Assembly (NCBI RefSeq): GCF_010389155.1
Contig: NC_057766.1
Span: 23,259,516-23,323,515 of the forward strand
Length of the DNA stretch: 64,000 nucleotides
Source: Erigeron canadensis
Lineage: Eukaryota > Streptophyta > Magnoliopsida > Asterales > Asteraceae
Direction: 5' to 3'
Under the pieces are notes generated by a model. It was given only the letters and a program-made list of their open reading frames with translations, did no database searches and was not told the origin of the DNA. Position 1 is the first letter of the stretch. Every line of letters starts with the position of its first letter. The position numbers were made by a program, and so were the translations under genes. Positions 56,652 to 64,000 of this stretch are shown in pieces.

Positions 56652-58486
56652 TTAGATAGTTGAGTCACCATTCACCATTCCCAACCTGCTGACAAGATCT
56701 TTAAATCTCTTCTCATCTAAGGGTTTAGTGAAGATGTCAACGAGTTGATCATCAGTGGGGATGAAATAAATTTCAACATCCCCTTTCATGACGTGGTCAC
56801 GAATGAAATGATACCTAGTGTCTATGTGTTTGGTTTTAGAATGTTGAACAGGATTATGTGTGATAGCAATCGCACTTGTGTTGTCACACATAATGGGAAT
56901 CTTAGTGTAATCTAAGTCATAGTCAGCGAGTTGGTGTTTCATCCAGAGGACTTGTGCACAGCAACTCGCTGCCGACACATATTCAGCTTCAGCAGTGGAG
57001 ATGGACACTGTATGCTGTTTCTTACTAGACCAACTAGTTAACCTCCCCTCCAACAATTGACATCCTCCACTGGTACTCTTACGATCTAACATGCAACCAG
57101 CATAGTCAGAGTCAGAGTAAGCAACAAGATCAAAATTTGACTCCCTGGGGTACCAAAGACCTAAGGTCATTGTACCCTTTAGATAAGCAAGTAGCAAGTA
57201 GCAAACATGATATGAGGACGACTCGCTGTAAGATACATTAGCGAGCCAATCATCCCACGATAGTGAGTGGGGTTCACATGCTTACCATCAGGATCAGCAT
57301 GGAGATTATTGGGAGGAGACATGGGGGTTGGCTTTGGAGAAATGTCAGACATATCAAACTTAGCCAACATGTCTCGGATATACTTTTCCTGGTTGATAAA
57401 AATACCAACAGTGAGCTGACGTATTTGCAAACCAAGAAAGAAGGTTAATTCTCCCATCATACTCATTTCAAAGTGAGTTGACATTAGAGAGCTAAACTTT
57501 TTGCATAGTTTAGTGCTCGAGGATCCAAAGATAATGTCATCAACATAAATTTGGACATATAGTATATGAGCACCTTTTCGAAAGATGAAAAGAGTGCTAT
57601 CATTGGATCCTCGCTGAAAGTTGTTAGAAAGTAGGAATTCAGAGAGAGTGTCGTACCAAGCCCTGGGGGCTTGCTTAAGACCGTATAAGGCCTTGTAGAG
57701 ACGAAAGACATGATGTGGCTTGGCTGGATCTTCAAAACCAGGTGGCTGCTTGACAAAGACTTCTTCATCGAGTTTTCCATTTAGGAAGGCACTCTTAACG
57801 TCCATTTGATAGACTTTGAAGTCTCGATAAGCAGCATGTGCCAAAAATAAGCGTATAGCTTCTAATCTGGCCACTGGAGCAAAGGTTTCATCAAAGTCGA
57901 CTCCTTCTTCTTGAAGATAACCTTGTGCAACCAGCCTAGCCTTGTTGCGTACATCAACACCGTCTTCGTCCATTTTGTTTCTATAGACCCATTTGGTACC
58001 AATGGGTTCCTTACCATGTGGTAAAGGAACTAAAAACCATATGTGCTGTCGTTGAAATCGAGTGAGTTCTTCCTGCATGGCAGCAACCCAAGAGGGATCA
58101 GCCATGGCTTCACCGATATTTTTGGGAGTGATCATTGACAAGAAGTTAACATATAGACATGTGTTTCTAGTCGTTGATCGAGTCACAATGCCCTGCTGAG
58201 GATCACCAATAATTTGGTGAGCAGGATGACTGGCTGTCCACTTAAGTGAAGGAACACTTGAAGAACCAAGTTGAGTATCAGCAGAAGATGGGGAGAAGTG
58301 AACAAAAGGAAGAGGATTATATGAAGAAAGGTCAATAGTGACAGTGGGTTCATTATGAGGGTGATCAGTTGAGTTAATTGTCTGAGTTGAGTTATTATTG
58401 ATGTTGGAGTTGCTAGCAAATTCCATATCCTCAGTGTTAGCTGAAGCATCATGAAACTCTTCATCAGCAGAGTCATCAACTTGCAC
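56652..58486 (-). pseudogene. pol, RT and RNase H, element D
   Basis: Open 58486-57179 (linker, RVT_2 with [36 protein letters not shown]), then a ~75-bp deletion between ATCY and YLKG that breaks the frame at 57179; 57197-56652 carries RNase H ([31 protein letters not shown]). Close to B and C in sequence. Confidence 0.88.
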
Positions 58487-59985
58487 ATCATCAACCAGTG
58501 ATCTAGGTTTGGCTCAATCGTATAGATATGAGTAGCAACTTGCTCTAGCTCAGGGTCTGCTGAACTATCCTCAGTGAGTTGCTGATCAAAAGGAGGCGAG
58601 CAAGAAGCATCGATATATGAGTCAACATCCTCCATAGGAGGGTTAATGAACTCATTGAAGATCTCTTCAGTATAAGATGGTTGGATATCTCTAAGAGCAG
58701 AAGAGCTTTCATCAAAAGTGACATGAATTGATTCATCCACTTTTTGAAGACGAGTATTGAATACTCTAAAAGCTTTGCTGATAGAAGAGTATCCAACAAA
58801 GTAACCATCATCAGCTTTAGGATCAAATTTCCCTAAATGATCCTTATTATTAAGAATAAAGACAGGACATCCAAATACATGAAAGTATTTGATTTGAGGT
58901 TTCTTTCCTCTTAAAACCTCATAAGCAGTTTTGTCATGTCTTTTGACAATAAGACATCTATTTTGGGTGTGACAAGCAGTGTTGACTGCTTCAGCCCAAA
59001 ACCTACTGGGAAGAGAGGACTCACTGAGCATAGTGCGTGCTGCCTCAATAAGAGTTCTATTTCTCCTTTCAGCAACACCATTTTGCTCAGGAGTTCTAGT
59101 GGAAGAGAAGTTTTGTGAGATTCCTTGATCAGCACATAAAGTTTCAAGAGTGAGGTTTCTAAACTCAGTGCCATGATCACTTCTGAGTTCTATGACCCTT
59201 ATGCTGTTGAGATTTTCCATTTTCTTAATGAATTTAATGATTTCATCAGCAACATCACCCTTAGAATTAAGGAAAATTGTCCAAGTATATCGTGAATATT
59301 AATCCACAATAACTAAGGTGTATCTGCTACCCTTTAGACTTTGGACATTCACTGGACCAAAAAGGTCCATGTGAAGAAGGTGAAAACAACCTTTAACAGA
59401 GTTGGCTTGTTTAGTTTTGAAAGTAGCTCTCTGGCATTTGCCTTTTTCACAAGCACCACAGAGCCTATCCTTTTCGAAAGAGAGAGGAGGAAGGCCACGA
59501 ACAAGGTTCTTTTTGGCCAGTGAGTTTATGGTTTTGAAATTCACATGCGACAAACGCTTGTGCCATAACCAATTTAGTTCAACAGCTGACTTTGCAAAGA
59601 AACAAGTCTCACTATCAGTTGTGATAGGAGTGAAGTCAACGAGATATACATCTCGTTTTCTTGGAGCAACCAATACGACTTCCTTGTTTATATTTACAAC
59701 AGTCCCTTGATGTTTATCAAGAATGACTTTGTAGTCAGCGTCACAAAGTTGACTTATGCTTATGAGATTGTGTTTTAATCCATTCATATAAGCAACTTTG
59801 GAAAATTTGATTAACCCATTTGAGAGGAGACCATAACCTTCAGTTTGTCCGGTAGAATTATCACTAAACACTACCGTAGGGCCAGCAACCTCTACATAGT
59901 TATCCAGCAAGGTCTTTGAGCCAATCATGTGTTTTGAACATCCACTGTCCAAATACCACACACCTTTTCCCAGTGAACCCTGCAA
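58487..59985 (-). pseudogene. pol, protease and integrase, element D
   Basis: 59985-59299: protease with intact WYLDSGCSKHM, HHCC (WLWHKRLSH ... CGACEKGKC), HMDLFGP; ends at a TAA where B and C have GAA. The same frame continues through RSDHGTEF and QNGVAERRN (DDE complete) to a 40-bp deletion near 58510, between two AGCCA words of the B sequence, which shifts the frame. A strong acceptor-like TATCCTTGCAG|G stands at the pol start (~59986). Confidence 0.88.
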
Positions 59986-60002
59986 GGATAAGACAGAACG
60001 TT

Positions 60003-62054
60003 TTAGTTTGGTCCATTTTCAGACTCACTGACAGGAATGTCAGTAGAGGTAATGATGGGTGCATCAATGGTAGAGGAAGACTCAGCGGAGAAGGTTTCCT
60101 CAAGGGAGAAGTGGTTTCCTAAGTCAGGAAGCACATGAATTCTGTCATTCTCATCAGTGGTCACTAAGTTGTTCTCATTTTCTTGAAGCCCCACTGAGTT
60201 GCTGACAACGTTGGGAGCACTAAACTCAACCAGCATTGCAGGTCGTCCCCACGAATTGGAGATGACATTTTGAGAATGAGGAATCTCAATGCGTTGAGAG
60301 GCAATATAGTTGGCAAGATTAGATTGATGAGTCCCCACAGACCCAGTGTCTATGAAGATAGATTCATTTGAAGGATTTTCACTAATCATAGAAGATGAGG
60401 CAGTGTTGGTTAGAGAGGCACAGGCTGAAGTGTGAGCATTTGATTGCACAACAACTTCAGGGGCATCTCTTGTGTTACAACAATCTGTAGCAATGTGTCC
60501 TCTCATGCCACAAATATAGCATTCCCGGTTAGAGGAGTTGCTTTGTTGATTGCAAAGAAGGAATTCTTTAAGTTGAGAAGACAAGTCATTGACTTGTTGA
60601 GCAAGTTCAACAATTTTTGGGTCAGAAGAGGTTGAAGCCTTAGCTTTTGCCTTGGACTTAGGCTTTGATTTTTGCTTGCGAGAATTCTTTGAGAGGGGTG
60701 GGGGACCCAAGAGAGATTTGCCAGTGGGGTCATCTAGACGAGGAGTGGAAAAGGAGGCCACAGGTGAGCCTCTTAACACACTCCAGGCTTGTTTCAGATC
60801 AGTTTGAGATGAGGAAGTCCTAGATTGAAGAACCCTATTGGGAGTGGTGGATCTAGAAGATCGATTAGGAGTGGAAGACCTCCCTTACCTATGAGGGAGA
60901 TATTCCACAAGAGGAATAGATGATTGTGACTGCTGGGAAGACAACTGTCTTTTATTGGGAGTGGAGAATCTCACTTGCTGATGTGGCAAGTGTCCCCTTT
61001 GTGGAGTCACACTCCTTGCTTGGTGCTGAGGAGCATTTCCTTGCTGAGGAGTAACACTCCTTAGTCGCTGCTGAGAAGTGTTTCCTCGCTGAGGAGTTGT
61101 ACTCCTCCTTTGTTGCTGAGGAATGTTTCCTTGCTGAGGAGTGGTTGGTCTGTTGATCGACTGAGGCACATTACTTCTTAGAGGAGTTGGGTGTCTCAGA
61201 ATAGATCGAGGTGGAGAAGGATGAGAAGCCCGCTGATGGATAGCCGGTTTGGCTTGAGATGAGCCCTTATTATGAAACCTAATATCTCCGAACCTTACAC
61301 ATCTCTCCATGAGACGTTCATGCTGAGATACATCAGAACTTAGGATTTTAGAAGGAAAAGAATTTGATGAGATAGACTGAGGTTGCTGCTTAGTATGATC
61401 AGTTCGCTGAGGCGTGCTATAGTCATAAGGAGCAGCAACGTTACTTCTTTTGAAAGTCTCAGACTTATTCAAAGTAAGGGGTTGAGGAGCGATGGACTTG
61501 TAACCATCACTTGAAATATCTCCATGAAATGTTTCATTTGGAGAATATTGAATTTTGCCTTCGTGTGGCATCATGCCAACTATAGGCAAATGGGAAAATA
61601 TGTTACTTGAGGATGAGGATGAGCTAACTACTTTAGCTTCAGAAGTATTTGAAGGGTCGCTGGAGAGAGATGTGGAGGATCCAACGTCCATTTCAGTGTG
61701 GTAATCATTTCCTTTAACGAAATACCACTTTTTCATTTCCTCAGGAGAAGTAATACCAGAAAGAGGAATTGAGATTTCCGGTCTCACATCATCTTTAAAC
61801 ATGTCAGCGATACAGGCAGCAGATTCAAAATCTCCACCTATCACAGCCTGAACTTGTGCAGGGACTTGTTCATTTAGAGATTGATGATGAAATTTAGAAG
61901 CTTTTGACCAAGAGGTCACAATCTTCTTGAGGTTGAGAACTTCAAGCTTGAGTTTTTCATTTTCAAGCTGAAGTTTTTGAGTCAGCAACTCATGTGACTG
62001 AAGTTCAACATGAACATTCTTCAGTCTGTTGAGTTTATTAGATTTTTCACTCAA
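60003..62054 (-). pseudogene. gag, C-terminal part with coiled coil, 15-residue repeats and second zinc knuckle, element D
   Basis: 62054-60885: MSEKSNKLNRLKNVHVELQ coiled-coil-like start, Ser/Pro-rich middle, then six consecutive 15-residue repeats (60927-61196) of the type R-S/P-x-T-P-Q-Q/R-G-N-x-P-x-Q-Q. TAA at 60887-60885 where B has CAA. 60779-60003 continues with a Lys-rich stretch, a coil, the CYICGMRGHIATDC knuckle and the end of gag at 60003. Confidence 0.82.
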
Positions 62055-62078
62055 TTCAGAACTTACTGAAAGGAGTTT

Positions 62079-63517
62079 TCAGTGGGCTTCAGCACGCAGA
62101 GTTTCTACGAACTGAAGATCACATGACAAGTACTCAAGAATTTTGGTTTTGTCCTCATCAACAGTTGAAAGAAGAGTATGTACCTTTTTGACAGTAACAT
62201 TGACCCACTGACTTGTTGAGACTTGGTCTTTTGTCAGCGCATCACTATCAGCTAGAGCCATGAGACACATGGCGTCAACATACTCCTCATCATCAGAGTC
62301 ATCTAAATCAGCCTAGTCATGCTCTTCAGTGACCAGACCTTTGCCTGGTGTTTTGGCTTCTTCAGTTTCAGCCATTTTGGCTTTGAGCTGATAATACTTG
62401 TTCCTGTATTCATCAGCAGTTTTAGATGAGTTAGATTTTGGAGCAGCAAGAGTTGGGATAGAAACCCTGCACTCCTTTTGGTAGTGGCCTTTTCTACCAC
62501 ATTTCCAGCATTCCTTCTGTGATTTATCCACAGGAGGCTTATATGGAGCAACCGACTTACGGTTGTTCCAATTCCTAGAGTACTTCTTTCCAACGATTAA
62601 GGCAAATTCTACAAAATCACTGAACATTTCCTATTTCTCTTCAGCATCAAGTTCTTCAACAAGAGCTTGAAAGGATGCTGGAAGAGAAGAGGTGCTGGCA
62701 CATCATTGGGATAGATGGGCTCGGAAGAGATGAGAGCAAGAGGGTCAGAAAAGGGGTTTGCAGAAGTGCTGGTAGCAGAAGAGGAGCCAGCATATTTCCT
62801 TGATTCAGCAAAGGCTCTAATGTTTTGAGCCAAGGCTTTCTCTTCAAATTGAAGAGTTCCAAACAACTCCTCAAGATCCAGTTCTTGAATCTTTTTGGTG
62901 GTACAGAGGATTTGTCTAAGATTCTGCCATTTGAGAGGAAGAGAATCGATGAACTTATGGCATACCTCAAAATTGTCATGGGTAATGCCAACGTTTGTCA
63001 TGTCATTGAGCAACCCTTTAAATCGGGTATATGTGCCCTCGAGACTTTCATCAGGAAGAGAAAAGAAATTTTCATAAGCACGTTTGAGGTCAATTTTCTT
63101 GGTTTTAATCAAGTCAGTTGACCCTTCATAAGTACTTACTAGTCTTTCCCAAACTTCTTGTGAAGTGGGGAATTTAATGACTAGTTTCATCACCTCAGTG
63201 GGAAGGGTGGTGATGATCATGTTTTTCAATCTAGAGTCAAGATTGACGAGCTTTCGCTCTTCTTCAGTCCACTGGACTTCAGGCTTGACTAGATCTATTA
63301 CAATTTCAGGAGCATCAGGTGTTGCACCTGGTGTCCTTTGAACATATGTGGGAATGTAGGGACCTTCATTTAGAATGGTCATAAGAGATGGTTCTACACC
63401 CACTATGTGTAGTAACATTCGTTCCTTCCATGAACCAAAGTCCTTTGGCTCAAATTTTGGAGGAATAGAAGCGTAACCAAAGTCACGTGTGTTAACAAGA
63501 GTGGGTACAGACGACAT
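62079..63517 (-). pseudogene. gag, N-terminal part with first zinc knuckle, element D
   Basis: ATG at 63517 (MSSVPTLVNTRDFGY). Open through the capsid-like region to ~62710, where a missing base shifts the frame; the correct frame has TAG at 62633-62631 (B has CAA), then 62627-62313 with the CWKCGRKGHYQKEC knuckle, TAG at 62315 (B has TGG) and 62270-62079 after it. Confidence 0.88.
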
Positions 63518-63619
63518 CTTTTAGAACAGAAAAAAAATTTAGATTTAAATGTGAAGAAAAGAAAGAAAATAATGTAAACACAAGAGGCAAACAAATCTTG
63601 TTCCAATAATTTAGGAACC

Positions 63620-63633
63620 TGGCTCTGATACCA
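63620..63633 (-). other. Primer binding site of element D
   Basis: TGGTATCAGAGCCA on the minus strand, two bases inside the 5' LTR boundary at 63636. Confidence 0.93.
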
Positions 63634-63635
63634 CT

Positions 63636-64000
63636 TGATGGTCCTAGAATGCACTGCTTGTGTTTTAATTAACTAACTTGTAACGTAAATATGAAATAAC
63701 AAGAATAAAGATGAGATGTAAAGAACTTGGTTTAGTTATATGAAACTCAAACTAAACGATGAAAACATGGGTGGTTGTTTTACAACAACAATAAACAATA
63801 AACAATAAACAGAAAATATATGTTAAGTTTTTGAACACACAAAAACTTAACAAATTGCTTAGAGAAAGTAAAGTAAAACTGTGGAACACACCAACCAGTT
63901 ATGGAGGCTAGGTCAAGTGATTCCTTTTATAGGCAGATAAGGAATCACATGACTATCCTAATAGATGTTGACACATGAAGGTTGTCAACTATCTATTGGT
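63636..64000 (-). repeat. 5' LTR of element D, cut by the window end
   Basis: The 3' part of the LTR (on the minus strand it ends GGACCATCA). It aligns without gaps to 50795-51159 with one mismatch. TATA box TATAAAAG at 63931-63924. Confidence 0.93.

Larger units (their letters stand above)
50795..64000 (-). mobile_element. Element D: Sirevirus-like Copia LTR retrotransposon, nested in element C, runs past the window end
   Basis: Opposite orientation to A-C. 3' LTR 51473-50795, 3' ORF, repeat module, pol, gag, primer site and most of the 5' LTR. gag and pol are close to B and C, but the LTRs and 3' ORF are much more diverged. Over the 365 bases of 5' LTR visible the two LTRs differ at one position (51120 G, 63961 A). 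In spite of that, gag, pol and the 3' ORF all carry stops or frameshifts. Confidence 0.95.

Overview
Plant nuclear DNA, most likely from an Asteraceae-type eudicot. This attribution is an inference: it rests on intron-containing wall-associated-kinase-like (WAKL) receptor genes, AT-rich spacers, Stowaway-type and LTR elements, and a style of 3' accessory ORF in Copia elements that I associate with Asteraceae. There is no bacterial-type gene organisation, and I saw no tRNA, rRNA or CRISPR.

Layout. (1) 1-1348: the 3' end of a Sirevirus-like Copia element (A). (2) 1853-15051: a complete related element (B) with GGTTC target-site duplications (TSDs), inserted into host DNA. (3) 15057-39625: host DNA holding a degenerating WAKL tandem cluster, all on the minus strand. 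WAKL1 (16489-18928), WAKL2 (24420-26915) and WAKL3 (32889-33651) are broken; WAKL4 (34823-37468) has three exons that join in frame to 735 codons. At least two further gene units survive only as orphan upstream blocks (20684-20860 and 38825-39003). Between the genes lie a 566-bp near-perfect hairpin element, a Stowaway MITE, a decayed Ty3/Gypsy (Tat-like) element, an inverted LTR remnant and an orphan coding fragment. (4) 39631-50794: a third Sirevirus-like element (C), with an internal deletion that fuses gag to pol in frame. (5) 50795-64000: a fourth one (D) on the minus strand, nested in the 3' LTR of C and running past the window end.

The Sirevirus-like elements share one plan: LTR, initiator-Met-tRNA primer site, a very long gag with two CCHC knuckles separated by Pro/Gln-rich repeats, pol in Copia order (protease, integrase, RT, RNase H), a non-coding module of three ~106-bp repeats, a TATA-like site and CT-rich leader, a large 3' ORF of unknown function, a polypurine tract and the 3' LTR. 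Every copy is disrupted, often by TAG where a sister copy has CAG. D has almost identical LTRs (364/365 over the comparable stretch) but disabled genes, which suggests recent mobilisation in trans.

The most interesting signal is the repeat module after pol. Each ~106-bp unit can fold into stem-loops, and comparison between units and between elements shows paired compensatory changes that keep the stems. That is direct evidence of selection on RNA (or DNA) structure. The 3' ORF has no signal peptide or membrane segment, carries a basic PKRK motif and an acidic centre, and does not look like an envelope protein.
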